Notes: a model not told the origin generated them from the letters alone. DNA of 64,000 bases from Sphingomonas naasensis (GCF_004792695.1 NZ_SRXU01000004.1:310001-374000); one strand, 5' to 3'; positions 28,526 to 38,636 are shown, numbered from the stretch's first letter. Translations and numbers: made by a program.

Positions 28526-30547
28526 TCACCGATAGTTCGCGATCTCCTGATCCGTCGGCGGCTCGCTCGCCGGCGGCGCGGTGCGGACCAGCCGTCGCGT
28601 GGTCACATAGGCGATCGCGATGAAGCCGAAGAACAGGAAAGGCGCGAGCCACAGCGCGATATGCTCGAAGCTTCCGCCCATTACGGCAAGCGGCGCGTCG
28701 TTGGGCGGGATCGGCGAGTTACGGTTGGCCCAGGCGAGGATGCCGGCGAATGCCACCCCGAACAGGCTCTCGCCGACGATCAGCCCGGTCGCGGCTAGCA
28801 CGCCCATCCGTTCGGCGAATTCGGCATTGGGCCGGCGCTTGGCCCAGCGATCATAGAAATGGCCGATCAGCGCGCCGACCGGGATCAGCAAGGTGAGCGC
28901 CATCGGCAGATAGATGCCCATGCCCACCGCGAGCGGCGGAAGCCGCATCCGGCCCGCCTTGCCGAGCGCCTCGTCGATCGCAATCACGACGCCGCCGATC
29001 ACCGCGCCGAGGCCGATCAGCCCCCAATCGATGTCGCCGCCGAGCACGCCTTTGGCGATCGACGAGATCAACGCTGCCTGCGGTGCCGCGAGCGCGTTGG
29101 GCCCCGCGCCGGGCATGCCGACGAAACCGAGCGTGTCCTTGAGCAAGTCGAGCACCAGCGGGATCGCGAGGCTGCCGAAGATCACGCCGAGGACCAGCGC
29201 GACCTGCTGCTTCCATGGCGTCGCGCCGACCAGCTGGCCGGTCTTGAGATCCTGCAGATTGTCGTTCGAGATCGTCGCGATCGAGAAGATGATCGCGGTG
29301 GTGAACAGCGCATAGGCGATCAGCGCGTTGGTCCGCGTCGGATCGGCCTCGTGCCCGAAGATCAGCACGAGTAGCAGCGAAGCGCCGAGCACAGCGAGGA
29401 TGCCGACGCCGGAGACCGGCGAGTTGGAGGCGCCGATCAACCCGGCCATATAGCCGCAGATCGCCGCGATCAGCACGCCCACGACGAGCAGATAGACCAG
29501 CGAACCGCCGATCACGGCGAATGGATGATCGTGCACCGGGCCGCCGGCGGAGAAGTCCCAGAGCAGCCACGCGATCGGGGCGAGCGTGAGCAGGGTAACC
29601 AGCGCGACGATGCCGATCGGCAAGTCGCGCTCGGTCAGCTCGAGCGTCTCGCCTGCGGTGCGCGCGCGCGATGCGGCGAGCGCCGAGCGGAGGCCCGAGA
29701 CGATCGGGCCGATGATCTTGAGCAGCGACCAGATCGCCGCGACGCCGATCGTGCCCGCGCCGACGAAGCGCACTTCGCCACGGAAGGTACCGCCGACCAG
29801 CGCGTCGACGCCCCCGGACAAGTCGCCGCCCGCGGCGAAATATGGCACCAGCGTCGTCCACGAGATCAGCATGCCGAAGAACATCGCCGCGCCGACCGAC
29901 AGGCCGACGAGATGGCCGACGCCGATCAGCAGCATCGACCAGCTGGTCGAGAAGCCGGTGGCCGTGTTGCCGATCGCGAAATTCTTGCCGGCCTCCTCGG
30001 CGACGACCTTCATCTTGCCGAGCAGCGCGAACACGCCCGAGAACAGCGATCCGAGGATCAGGATGCGCAAGCCCCGGGCATTCTCGACATCGCCCTCGGC
30101 GGAGTTGGTGCCGACCTTGAGCACTTCGGCGGCGGCGACGCCTTCGGGATAAGGCAGCGTCGAACCGGTGACGAGCGCCCGGCGCAGCGGCACCGAGAAC
30201 ATCACCCCGAGCACGCCACCGGTGATGCACACCGCCACCGTGGTCCAGTAGGGGAAGCCCGTCCACCAGCCGACCATGATCAGCCCCGGCAGCACGAACA
30301 CGATCGCGGCGAGTGTTCCCGCAGCGCTGGCGATCGTCTGGACGATATTGTTCTCGAGGATATTGGCGCCCTTGAACGCGCGCAGGATCGCCATCGAGAC
30401 CACCGCGGCGGGGATCGAGGTGGCGAAGGTCAGGCCGACCTTCAATCCGGCATAGACATTGGCGGCGGTGAACAGGATCGTGATCAGCGCGCCCAGAACC
30501 ACGCCGCGCAGCGTCAGTTCGGATAGCGGGCGGGGGGCTGTGGCCAT
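28526..30547 (-). CDS. OPT-family oligopeptide or metal-chelate transporter
   Basis: The 673-residue protein has about sixteen membrane helices. It matches bacterial OPT transporters, with the conserved N-terminal LTLRGVVLGALITILFTAANVYAGLKVGLTFATSIPAAVVS (in part) and GANILENNIVQTIASAAG. These proton-coupled systems take up oligopeptides or metal complexes such as nicotianamine-like or siderophore chelates; the substrate cannot be read from sequence. GAGGAG lies six bases before the ATG. The unknown 205-residue gene follows with a three-base gap. Confidence 0.92.
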   Translation of the reverse strand: MATAPRPLSELTLRGVVLGALITILFTAANVYAGLKVGLTFATSIPAAVVSMAILRAFKGANILENNIVQTIASAAGTLAAIVFVLPGLIMVGWWTGFPYWTTVAVCITGGVLGVMFSVPLRRALVTGSTLPYPEGVAAAEVLKVGTNSAEGDVENARGLRILILGSLFSGVFALLGKMKVVAEEAGKNFAIGNTATGFSTSWSMLLIGVGHLVGLSVGAAMFFGMLISWTTLVPYFAAGGDLSGGVDALVGGTFRGEVRFVGAGTIGVAAIWSLLKIIGPIVSGLRSALAASRARTAGETLELTERDLPIGIVALVTLLTLAPIAWLLWDFSAGGPVHDHPFAVIGGSLVYLLVVGVLIAAICGYMAGLIGASNSPVSGVGILAVLGASLLLVLIFGHEADPTRTNALIAYALFTTAIIFSIATISNDNLQDLKTGQLVGATPWKQQVALVLGVIFGSLAIPLVLDLLKDTLGFVGMPGAGPNALAAPQAALISSIAKGVLGGDIDWGLIGLGAVIGGVVIAIDEALGKAGRMRLPPLAVGMGIYLPMALTLLIPVGALIGHFYDRWAKRRPNAEFAERMGVLAATGLIVGESLFGVAFAGILAWANRNSPIPPNDAPLAVMGGSFEHIALWLAPFLFFGFIAIAYVTTRRLVRTAPPASEPPTDQEIANYR

Positions 30548-30641
30548 GCGGCGCTCCTCGGAAGCTATTTTTCCGGGAGCTTAGGCACAAGTTACAGGCT
30601 TCGGCAATTTTATTGCGGAAGCCCTGGCGTGCCGCTGCGGG

Positions 30642-32252
30642 TCAGCCGCGGAACAGCCCGCCGAGGATGCCGCGGACCAGCTGCGCGCCGATTCCCTGCG
30701 AGCGCCGCCCGCGCCCGCCGAAGATCTCGCGCCCGACCTCGTTGGCGACCTGCCGCCCGAGCGACGAGGCCGCCGCGCGCCCGGCCGAGGTCGCCGCCTT
30801 GGTCCAGGGCGAGGTCGCGGTCGCCTGCGCGCGTTCGGTGGCGAGGCGGGTGCGCTCGGCCTCCTTGGCGAGCCGCGCTTCCTCCTTGAGCCGCGCCGCC
30901 TCGGCCTTGTCGGCCTCGCTCTCGGCCTGCGCCTCGGCGGCCGCGGCTACGGCTTCGTCTGCCTTGGCCTTGAGGATCTCCTCGGCCGATTCGCGGTCGA
31001 TCACGGCGTCGTATTTCTCGCCGACCGCATCGGTGGCCACCAGCGTGGCCCGCTCGTCCGGAGTGAGCGGCCCGACCCGCGTGCCCGGAGCGCGGATCAG
31101 CGTGCGCTCGACCGGCGAGGGCGAGCCGTCCTCCTGCAGCACCGACACCAGCGCCTCGCCGACCTTCAGCTCGGTGATCGCCGTCGCGACGTCGACATCC
31201 GGGTTGGCGCGGAAGGTCTCCGCTGCCGAGCGCACCGCCTTGGCGTCCTTGGGCGTGAACGCGCGTAGCGCATGCTGCACCCGGTTGCCGAGCTGGCCGG
31301 CGACGTCCTCGGGGATGTCGATCGGGTTCTGGGTGACGAAATAGACGCCGACGCCCTTCGAGCGGATCAGCCGCACGACCTGCTCGATCTTCTGGAGCAG
31401 CGCCTCGGGCGCGCCGTCGAACAGCAGATGCGCCTCGTCGAAGAAGAAGACCAGCTTCGGCTTGTCGGGGTCGCCGATCTCGGGAAGCGTCTCGAACAGC
31501 TCGGACAGCATCCACAGCAGGAAGCTGCCATAGAGGCGCGGGCTCGCCATCAGCTTGTCGGCGGCGAGGATGTTGACCACCCCGCGCCCGCGCTCGTCGG
31601 TGCGGATGAACTCGCTGATGTCGAGCGCCGGCTCGCCGAAGAAATGTTCGGCGCCCTGCGTGCGCAGCTGGAGCAGCTGGCGCTGGATCGTCCCGACGCT
31701 CGCCTTGGTGATATTGCCGAACTTGGTCGACAGCTCGGCGGCACGCTCGGCGCAATGCGCGAGCATCGCCTGGAGATCGTCGAGGTCGAGCAGCAGCAGC
31801 CCTTCCTCGTCGGCGACATGGAAGGCAACGGTGAGCACGCCTTCCTGCGTCTCGTTGAGATCGAGCAGCCGCGCGAGCAGCAGCGGGCCCATTTCGGAGA
31901 CGGTGGCGCGGATCGGGTGGCCCTTCTCGCCGAACAGATCCCAGAGCTGCACCGGCAGCGCGTCGTAGCGCCATTCGGCGTCACCGATTTCCTGTGCGCG
32001 CCTGGCGAAGATATCGTGTGTCTTCGCGGTCGGCGATCCGGCCATGCCGAGCCCCGAAAGATCGCCTTTCACGTCGGAAACGAACACCGGCACGCCGGCG
32101 GCCGAGAAGCCCTCGGCCAGCACCTGCAGCGTCACGGTCTTGCCGGTGCCGGTGGCGCCGGCGATCAGCCCGTGGCGATTGGCGCGGCGCAGGACCAGCT
32201 CCTGCCGGGCGCCGCCTGCCGTGCCCACGAAAATGCCCGTCTCTCCCGCCAT
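30642..32252 (-). CDS. HerA-like ATPase (DUF853)
   Basis: The 536-residue protein is a P-loop ATPase of the HerA/FtsK class. Walker A is [12 protein letters not shown] near residue 32 and Walker B is [13 protein letters not shown] near residue 270. The DUF853 C-terminal part ends in a long Ala/Glu/Lys coiled coil at about residues 440-500 and a Gly/Arg-rich tail. The cellular role of this branch is not established; there is no NurA-like nuclease next to it. The start at 32252 follows AAGGAG by six bases. It points away from the OPT gene's promoter. Confidence 0.9.
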   Translation of the reverse strand: MAGETGIFVGTAGGARQELVLRRANRHGLIAGATGTGKTVTLQVLAEGFSAAGVPVFVSDVKGDLSGLGMAGSPTAKTHDIFARRAQEIGDAEWRYDALPVQLWDLFGEKGHPIRATVSEMGPLLLARLLDLNETQEGVLTVAFHVADEEGLLLLDLDDLQAMLAHCAERAAELSTKFGNITKASVGTIQRQLLQLRTQGAEHFFGEPALDISEFIRTDERGRGVVNILAADKLMASPRLYGSFLLWMLSELFETLPEIGDPDKPKLVFFFDEAHLLFDGAPEALLQKIEQVVRLIRSKGVGVYFVTQNPIDIPEDVAGQLGNRVQHALRAFTPKDAKAVRSAAETFRANPDVDVATAITELKVGEALVSVLQEDGSPSPVERTLIRAPGTRVGPLTPDERATLVATDAVGEKYDAVIDRESAEEILKAKADEAVAAAAEAQAESEADKAEAARLKEEARLAKEAERTRLATERAQATATSPWTKAATSAGRAAASSLGRQVANEVGREIFGGRGRRSQGIGAQLVRGILGGLFRG

Positions 32253-32322
32253 ACCGAACTCCTTCTCAGAAGGCCGGTTCTACGAAAGAAACGGGCATTA
32301 GTCAGCCGTTCAAGGCTGTCGA

Positions 32323-33828
32323 TCAGCCGGGAATTTGCACCGTCACATAGCGGCCGAGCCCGCGGCGCTGGACGAACAGCAAAACTTGCTTGCTGCCGCC
32401 GCTCTTCGCCTGACCGACGATCCGCGCCAGATCCGCGGCGGTGCGCACCGGTACGCGGTTCGCCGTGGTGATGAGGTCGCCGCGGGTCAGGCCCTTGCCG
32501 GCAGCGTCGCTGCTCGCGTCGACGCCGAGCACGACAACGCCCTGCGCATTGGCATCGGCGCCGATGGTGCGTGCGATCTGCGGCGTCAGCGGGGTGACCG
32601 CGATGCCGAGCGACGCCGCGCCCATCGTCTCCTGATCCTGCGGATTGGCGTCATTGTCCTCGAGGTCGAACTGCTGCGCGAGCTGCTCCTCGGGCGGACG
32701 GGTGCCCACGGTGACGGTAACCGTCTGGCGCTTGCCGTCGCGGATCAGGTCGATCGGAATGCGCGCGCCCGGCGAGACATTGGCGACGAGATAGCTCAGC
32801 GTCTGATCGGGCGTCACATCCTGGTTGTTCACCCGGACGATCACGTCGCCCTGGCGGATGCCGGCCTTCTCGGCAGCCTGGCCCGGCTCGACGCGCGCGA
32901 CGATCGTGCCGGTGTTCTTCGGCACGCCGAACGATTCGGCGAGGTCGGCGGTCAGGTCCTGCATCTGGATGCCCAGATAGCCGCGGGTGATCGAACTGCC
33001 CTTCATCAGCGTCTCGACGATCGGCTTGGCCTGCTCGGCGGGGATCGCGAAACCGATGCCGACATTGCCGCCGGTGGGCGACAGGATCTGCGAGTTGATG
33101 CCGATGACGTTGCCCTTGAGGTCGAACATCGGGCCGCCCGAATTGCCGCGATTGATCGAGGCGTCGGTCTGCAGGAAGCGGTCATAGGCGCCGCCCTGCC
33201 CGGTGACGCGGTGCGTCGCCGAGATGATCCCGGCGGTCACCGAGCCGCCGAGGCCGAACGGATTACCGATCGCGACCACCCAATCGCCGACGCGCGCCTC
33301 GCGCGAATCGCCGAAGCGGACGAAGGGCAGGTTGTTGCCTTCGATCTTGAGCACGGCGAGGTCCGACTGGACGTCGCGGCCGATCAGCTTGGCCTTGAAC
33401 TCGCGGCGATCGGGGAAGGTGACGGTGATCGATTCGACCACCGCGCCGCGCTGGCCGGCGGAGATCACGTGATTGTTGGTGACGACATAGCCGTCGGCCG
33501 AGATCACGAAGCCCGAGCCGAGCGATTCGGCCTGGCGGGTCACCGGCTGGCCGCCCTGCTGGCCGGGGACGAGGCCCTCGAACGGGGTGCCCGCGAACGG
33601 ATTGGTGTTCACCTGCACGCGCTGCGTGGTCGAGATGTTGACCACCGCGGGCTGGAGCTTGGCGACCATGTCGGCGAAGCTCATCGGCGCGCCGGCACGG
33701 GGGGCGCTTGCCTGGATCGCTCCCGGCTCGTTCTGCGCGGTTTGCGCGCCGGCGGGCTGGTGCAGCGTCATGGCGGTGGCGGCGCCACCCAGGGCAAGGG
33801 CAGTGGTAAGAGCGTAGACGTAACGCAC
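32323..33828 (-). CDS. degP: Periplasmic Do-family serine protease/chaperone
   Basis: The 501-residue protein has a signal peptide to about residue 29 (GAQ) and the trypsin-like domain with catalytic His120 (VTNNHV), Asp156 (SDLAVL) and Ser230 (RGNSGGP). Two PDZ domains span about residues 285-375 and 405-495. It degrades and refolds envelope proteins under stress. I chose the GTG at 33828, which has AGAGGA upstream and gives a classical signal peptide. An ATG at 33861 would add 11 residues. It is downstream of hflK-hflC in the same direction, with a 94-base gap. Confidence 0.94.
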   Translation of the reverse strand: MRYVYALTTALALGGAATAMTLHQPAGAQTAQNEPGAIQASAPRAGAPMSFADMVAKLQPAVVNISTTQRVQVNTNPFAGTPFEGLVPGQQGGQPVTRQAESLGSGFVISADGYVVTNNHVISAGQRGAVVESITVTFPDRREFKAKLIGRDVQSDLAVLKIEGNNLPFVRFGDSREARVGDWVVAIGNPFGLGGSVTAGIISATHRVTGQGGAYDRFLQTDASINRGNSGGPMFDLKGNVIGINSQILSPTGGNVGIGFAIPAEQAKPIVETLMKGSSITRGYLGIQMQDLTADLAESFGVPKNTGTIVARVEPGQAAEKAGIRQGDVIVRVNNQDVTPDQTLSYLVANVSPGARIPIDLIRDGKRQTVTVTVGTRPPEEQLAQQFDLEDNDANPQDQETMGAASLGIAVTPLTPQIARTIGADANAQGVVVLGVDASSDAAGKGLTRGDLITTANRVPVRTAADLARIVGQAKSGGSKQVLLFVQRRGLGRYVTVQIPG

Positions 33829-33922
33829 GTGGACGAATCCTCTCAGGGAACGGGGTAGCATTCGGCTCAGCTTGTCGCGCCCGATTGCTGAACGCCGATT
33901 GAATATGAACGAAGATGCAGGA

Positions 33923-34780
33923 TCATCGTTGCCCCATGAACTCGCGCAGATAGCTGTTCTGGGGCGACAGGACGATCGCAGTGTCGCCCTTGCCCTCGCC
34001 CTGGGCGAGGAAGGTCGTCCGGTACGACTGCATCGCGCGGTAGAAGTCGTAAAAGGCCGGATCCTTGTTGAACGCCGCGGCATAGACCTGCGCGGCCTGC
34101 GCCTGCGCGGTGGCGCGGATGATCTGCGCTTCCTTCAGGCCCTGTGCCTTGATCGTCGCCGCTTCCTGCCGGCGCGCCGTCGCCATGCGATTGAGCGCGC
34201 TGTCGAGCGGCGATCCGCTCGGCAGCTCGGTCTGCTTGATGCGCACGTCGACGATCTCGACGCCATATTGGCTGGCGAGCCGCTGGAGCGCGGCCTGGAT
34301 GTTGTCCATCACCTCGCCCCGCTCGGGGCTGAGCAGGGTCGCCGAGGTGCGCTTGCCGAGCTCGTTGCGCAGCGACGAGCCGAACAGAGGCTGGAGCTGA
34401 TCGCGCACCCGCTCCTCATTTCCGACGGTGACCACCATCCGCAGCGGATCGACCACGCGGAAGCGCGCATAGGCGTCGACCTCGAGGCGGAGCTGATCGG
34501 TCGAGAGGACCTGCTGGTTGGGCAGATCGATGTCGAGCATCCGCTTGTCGACCCACACTACACGATCGACGAACGGGATGCGGAAGATCGGCCCGGCCTG
34601 GGTATGGCCGAATTGCTCGTCGGGCCGATAGGCGTTGATCGTCCGGAGCGGCTGCTCGAGGCGGAGGATCACGACCTGCTTGCTCTCGGGGACGATCGCG
34701 ATCGTGCTCATGATCACCACGAGCACGAGGATGACGCCGATCGCGATGCCGATCGGGCTGCGGAACCAGCTGGCGGTCAT
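33923..34780 (-). CDS. hflC: Protease modulator HflC
   Basis: The 285-residue protein has one N-terminal membrane anchor (about residues 10-30), a SPFH/prohibitin domain and a long Ala/Gln/Arg coiled coil (GLKEAQIIRATAQAQAAQVY). HflC and HflK form a cage around FtsH and tune its proteolysis of membrane proteins. The start overlaps the hflK stop by four bases (ATGA), giving tight co-translation. The degP gene follows downstream. Confidence 0.96.
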   Translation of the reverse strand: MTASWFRSPIGIAIGVILVLVVIMSTIAIVPESKQVVILRLEQPLRTINAYRPDEQFGHTQAGPIFRIPFVDRVVWVDKRMLDIDLPNQQVLSTDQLRLEVDAYARFRVVDPLRMVVTVGNEERVRDQLQPLFGSSLRNELGKRTSATLLSPERGEVMDNIQAALQRLASQYGVEIVDVRIKQTELPSGSPLDSALNRMATARRQEAATIKAQGLKEAQIIRATAQAQAAQVYAAAFNKDPAFYDFYRAMQSYRTTFLAQGEGKGDTAIVLSPQNSYLREFMGQR

Positions 34781-35910
34781 CGCGCTGCTCCTCCCTGCGG
34801 CGTGGCCCGGACGGTGGCGTCCGCGGGGGGCGTGCCGCCGCCGCCGCGCAGCGCGGGAAGCGGGAGGAAGGGCGAGATGCCGGGCGCCTCGACGATCGTC
34901 TTGTTGGTACGCGAGAGAACCTGTTCCATCGTCTCGTAATACATGCGGCGGCGCGTCACTTCGGGCGCGAGCTTGTATTGTTCATAGATCTTGTCGAACT
35001 CCGCGGCTTCGCCCTGCGCCTGCGCCAGCACCTGCTGGGCATAGGCGTTGGCGTTGTTCTTGTTGGCCTGCGCTTCCTGCTGCGCGGCGGTGACTTGCTT
35101 GAAGTCCTCGTCCACGGCCTGCGGCGCGGCGGCCTTCTGGATCGCCACGCCCTGGATGCGGATACCCGAGCGATACTGGTTGAGTATGTCCTGGATCTTG
35201 GTCTGCACCTCGCCTTCGATGCGGGCGCGGCCATTGCCGATCGCTTCGTTGAGCGTGGTCGTCGCGATCACCGCGCGCATCGCGCTCTCCGCGGTGGCGC
35301 GCACCGTGTCTTCGGGCTTGGCGATCTGGAATTTATAGTCGACCGCGCTCGCGATGTCCCAGCGCACCGAATAAGCGAGGTCGACGATGTTCTGGTCGCC
35401 GGTGAGCATCAGATTCTCGCCGCTCGGCGGAAAGCTTTCGCTGCGGATGTTCGCCACGTCGACGACATCGACCAGCTGGAGCGGCGCGGGGAGCGTCAGC
35501 CGCACGCCGGGAGTGAGCGTGCTCGAATAGCTTCCGAGCGTGGTCACCACGCCGCGCTCGCGAGGGCCGATCGGATGGATGCTGGTGTAGAGAACCCAGA
35601 TCAGCAGCAGCGCGCCGATGACCAGCATCCACAGCCGGCTGCCGGTGGGAAAGCCCGGAACGCCCGGCCCGCCACCACCGCCGCGCGCGCGTCGCAGCAA
35701 CTCGTCGAGGCTGGTCGCGCCGGGGCGGGGGCGCTTGCCGTCGGGTGGGAACGACCAGGGATTGCGCGGGCCACCGCCGCCGCCGCCATTGCCCGAGCCG
35801 CCGCCATTGCCGGAGCCGCCGCCGCTTCCGCCGCCGCTGCCCCACGGACTCTTGGGGGCTTCGTTCTTGAAGATGCCGGCCAGTCCGCGCCAGCCCGATA
35901 GGTTCACCAT
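34777..35910 (-). CDS. hflK: FtsH protease activity modulator HflK
   Basis: The 377-residue protein starts with a glycine/asparagine-rich cytoplasmic tract (about residues 25-52) and proline-rich linker. A single membrane helix follows near residue 95, then the SPFH domain (HPIGPRERGVVTTLGSY) and a coiled coil. It partners with HflC in the membrane. The gene is divergent from mrp, with a 71-base gap between the two starts. The C-terminus is proline/threonine-rich and likely flexible. Confidence 0.95.
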   Translation of the reverse strand: MVNLSGWRGLAGIFKNEAPKSPWGSGGGSGGGSGNGGGSGNGGGGGGPRNPWSFPPDGKRPRPGATSLDELLRRARGGGGGPGVPGFPTGSRLWMLVIGALLLIWVLYTSIHPIGPRERGVVTTLGSYSSTLTPGVRLTLPAPLQLVDVVDVANIRSESFPPSGENLMLTGDQNIVDLAYSVRWDIASAVDYKFQIAKPEDTVRATAESAMRAVIATTTLNEAIGNGRARIEGEVQTKIQDILNQYRSGIRIQGVAIQKAAAPQAVDEDFKQVTAAQQEAQANKNNANAYAQQVLAQAQGEAAEFDKIYEQYKLAPEVTRRRMYYETMEQVLSRTNKTIVEAPGISPFLPLPALRGGGGTPPADATVRATPQGGAAR

Positions 35911-35981
35911 GCCTGCCTTTATAAGTGCGCCTACGCGGATTTACAGTGGCAGCCGCCGATTGTGCGCCTATCTGGCGCGTA

Positions 35982-36947
35982 ATGACTGACCAAGAGAGTT
36001 TGAAAGCCGCGCTGACGCCGATCGCCGCGGGCCGCGCCACCGTCCGGATCGAGGCGGGAAGGGCGAGCATCGTCCTCGACGTCACCGGGCTCGGCAAGGC
36101 GGCCGGCGAGGAGCTGGAAGCCGATGTGCGCCGTGTCGCCGAGGCGGTTCCGGGCGTGGCGGAAGTGCGCGTGCTGCTCACCAGCGAGCGGCGCACGCGG
36201 CGGCTGATCGCGGTAGCGAGCGGCAAGGGCGGGGTGGGCAAGTCCACTGTTGCCGCGAATCTCGCGATCGCGCTGGCGAGGCGCGGGCGGCGGGTCGGGC
36301 TGGTCGATGCCGATATCTACGGGCCGTCGCAGACCCGGCTGCTCGGCGTCGACGGCATCCGGCCCGACGCGCGTGAGAAGACCCTCATTCCGGTCCAGAC
36401 CAAATTCGGCGTGCCCTTGCTCTCGATGGGCGGGCTGGTCGTCGAGGGACAGGCGATCGCGTGGCGCGGTTCGATGGCCGGCGGCGCGCTCGGCCAGATG
36501 GTCGATGGCGATTGGGGCGACGCGGAGGTGCTCATCCTCGATCTGCCGCCCGGCACCGGCGATCTCCAGCTCACCATGGTCCAGAAGCACAAGCCCGCGG
36601 GCGCGATCATCGTGTCGACGCCGCAGGATCTCGCGCTGATCGACGCCACCCGCGCGATCGACCTGTTCAACAAGGTCAACGTGCCGATCGTCGGAGTGAT
36701 CGAGAACATGGCGGGCTATGCCTGCCCGCATTGCGGCGAGGTTTCGGATCCGTTCGGCAGCGGCGGCGCCGAGGCGGCGGCGGCGAAGATGGGGCTGCCG
36801 TTCCTCGGCCGGGTGCCGCTCGAGCTGGCGATCCGCACCGCGTCGGATGCCGGCGATCCGCCCGCCGCCGGGAACGGGCCGCAGGCGGAGACGTTCGCCG
36901 CATTGGCGGCGCGGCTGGATGACTGGCTCGCCCGAAACGGAGGCTGA
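35982..36947 (+). CDS. apbC: Mrp/NBP35-family Fe-S cluster carrier ATPase
   Basis: The 321-residue protein has an N-terminal MIP18-like domain of about 65 residues, then the P-loop GKGGVGKSTVA at about residues 81-91. The paired cluster-binding cysteines are Cys248 and Cys251 (YACPHCG). Mrp proteins carry 4Fe-4S clusters to apo-enzymes. I chose the ATG at 35982 because the longer frame to 35925 is not conserved; its ribosome site is weak. The CoA-binding gene follows two bases after the stop. Confidence 0.94.
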   Translation: MTDQESLKAALTPIAAGRATVRIEAGRASIVLDVTGLGKAAGEELEADVRRVAEAVPGVAEVRVLLTSERRTRRLIAVASGKGGVGKSTVAANLAIALARRGRRVGLVDADIYGPSQTRLLGVDGIRPDAREKTLIPVQTKFGVPLLSMGGLVVEGQAIAWRGSMAGGALGQMVDGDWGDAEVLILDLPPGTGDLQLTMVQKHKPAGAIIVSTPQDLALIDATRAIDLFNKVNVPIVGVIENMAGYACPHCGEVSDPFGSGGAEAAAAKMGLPFLGRVPLELAIRTASDAGDPPAAGNGPQAETFAALAARLDDWLARNGG

Positions 36948-36949
36948 CG

Positions 36950-37387
36950 ATGCCGCTCACGCGCGACGAGGATATTCGCCAATTGCTCGAGGAGACGCGG
37001 ACGATCGCGATGATCGGCGCGTCGGACCGGCCCGATCGGCCGAGCTATGGCGTGATGGCCTATCTCCAGAGCCGCGGCTACCGGGTGATTCCGGTCAATC
37101 CGCAGATCACCGGCGAGCATATCCATGGCGAGTTCGTGTTCCGCGAGCTCGCCCAGATCGGCGAGCCGATCGACATGGTCGACATCTTCCGCCGCCCGAT
37201 CGCGGCGGGCGAGGCCGTCGACGAGGCGATCGCCGCGGGTGCGAAGTCGGTCTGGCTGCAGATCGGCGTGATCAACGCGGAGGCGGCCGCGCGCGCCGAA
37301 GCCGCCGGGCTCAAGGTGGTGATGGATCGCTGCCCCAAGATCGACATTCCGCGACTGGGCGTGCCGCGCGTCGGCGGGGCACACTAG
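36950..37387 (+). CDS. CoA-binding protein (YccU-like)
   Basis: The 145-residue protein matches the stand-alone CoA_binding Rossmann domain, with IAMIGASDRPDRPSYGV near residue 22 and VWLQIGVINAEA and MDRCPKID near the end. Such proteins bind CoA or acyl-CoA but have no settled activity. It is co-transcribed with mrp (two-base gap). Downstream is the first copy of the dispersed dyad element, which separates it from the convergent kynureninase-like gene. Confidence 0.9.
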   Translation: MPLTRDEDIRQLLEETRTIAMIGASDRPDRPSYGVMAYLQSRGYRVIPVNPQITGEHIHGEFVFRELAQIGEPIDMVDIFRRPIAAGEAVDEAIAAGAKSVWLQIGVINAEAAARAEAAGLKVVMDRCPKIDIPRLGVPRVGGAH

Positions 37388-37395
37388 CCCAAAAA

Positions 37396-37524
37396 ATCCT
37401 CCCTCGCGCAGCGGGGGAGGGGGACCACGAAGTGGTGGAGGGGGCGCCTCCGCGCGCGACGTTCTCGTGGAGAGTCCCCCTCCGTCGCCTTCGGCGCCAC
37501 CTCCCCCGCTGCGCGAGGGAGGAT
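37396..37524. repeat. Dyad repeat element, copy 1 (convergent intergenic)
   Basis: A perfect 25-bp inverted repeat (37396-37420 and 37500-37524) flanks about 80 bases with further small dyads. The reverse complement of this element aligns closely with the copy at 44523-44658, so it is a dispersed repeat. It fills the gap between two convergent genes, and its right end supplies the first base of the kynU stop codon on the minus strand. Six A at 37391-37396 give a U-tract after the stem for minus-strand transcripts, so it can act as a terminator there. Confidence 0.9.
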
Positions 37525-38636
37525 CAGAGCCGCCCCAGCACCCCGATCAGCGCCTCGAGGTCGCGCGCGTCCTGGTACAGCCCGAATCCGATTCGCAGCA
37601 CGTCGCCGCGGACATCGACGATCACATCCTCGGCCTCGAGCTGCGCCTTCCACCGCGCCGCATGCGGCGATCGCAGCGCCAGAAACCGCGCCGGCGATCC
37701 CGGATTGAGCAATTCGGCCTCGATCGGCAGCGCGGCGAGCAGCGCGTCGCGCAACCCCGCCGCATGCGCGGCGACGTCCGCGGTGGTCAATCCCTCCTGC
37801 CGCAGCATGTCGCGCACCGCGACGAATCGGTAGATCCCGGAGGGATCGAAGGTCGCCCCCAGAAACCGCCGCGCATCGGGCGCGTAGCCCACGCTGCCCG
37901 GCGGCAACGAAAGATCGTCGAATTCAGCATACCAGCCCGTGACTTCGGGGCGCGGTCCATAGCCCGGCGGCGCGTGGAGAAAGGCGCATCCTTCGCCTGC
38001 CATCGCATATTTGTAGCCCCCGGCGAGGTAGAAGATCCGATCGGCGACTGCCGACAGATCGGTCTCGAGCGCCATGAAGCCGTGATAGCCGTCGATCACC
38101 ACCCAGGGCCCGTCGGGCCGCGCCAGCGCCGCGAGCTCGGCGATCCGCTCGAACACATGGCCGGTGCCGAACTGGACCTGGCTCACGAAGATCAGATCGT
38201 GCGCGCCCATGCGCGCGGTCTCCACCAGCGCGTCGAGCGGAACGCGATGGACGCGCGCCGTGCCCGCTTCCTCCCAGCGCGCGCTCTGCCGCCGGAAGCT
38301 GTGGAACTCGCCGTCGCTGGCAAGGATGCGCAGCGGCCGCTTCGGCAGCGCCGAGGCGATGCGCAGCAGCAGTTCGTGCGTGTTGGGCGCAAACACCACG
38401 GTGGAGGGATCGGGAAGCCGCAGCTCGTTCGCGACATGGGCCTGCGCGGCGGGCCAGATCTCGCCCATCACCCGTTCCCATTTGCGGTCGGCGAGGCGCA
38501 CCCCGTCCTCCCATGCGGCAAGCTGGCCGACATAGGAGGCGTCGGGCCAGAGATGATGGCTGTGCGCGGCGAAGTGGAGCCGCTCGGGCGCCGCGGCGAT
38601 CGCGCGCTGGAACAGGCGCTTGTAGCTGACGGTCAC
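37524..38636 (-). CDS. kynU: PLP-dependent class V aminotransferase, probable kynureninase
   Basis: The 370-residue protein has the fold-type I core, with the Schiff-base lysine at Lys209 (AGGYKYAMAGEG, compare the kynureninase SYKY motif) and HSHHLWPD near the N-terminus. Kynureninase splits kynurenine into anthranilate and alanine. The GTG start at 38636 overlaps the tdo stop as GTGA, which supports this pathway assignment; without that context it could be another class V enzyme. It is shorter than the typical ~410 residues. Confidence 0.82.
   Translation of the reverse strand: MTVSYKRLFQRAIAAAPERLHFAAHSHHLWPDASYVGQLAAWEDGVRLADRKWERVMGEIWPAAQAHVANELRLPDPSTVVFAPNTHELLLRIASALPKRPLRILASDGEFHSFRRQSARWEEAGTARVHRVPLDALVETARMGAHDLIFVSQVQFGTGHVFERIAELAALARPDGPWVVIDGYHGFMALETDLSAVADRIFYLAGGYKYAMAGEGCAFLHAPPGYGPRPEVTGWYAEFDDLSLPPGSVGYAPDARRFLGATFDPSGIYRFVAVRDMLRQEGLTTADVAAHAAGLRDALLAALPIEAELLNPGSPARFLALRSPHAARWKAQLEAEDVIVDVRGDVLRIGFGLYQDARDLEALIGVLGRL

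Noticed and set aside
30613..31344. Plus-strand 243-residue frame in the HerA-like gene
   Set aside because: It is antisense to a clear P-loop ATPase gene and has no recognisable features.
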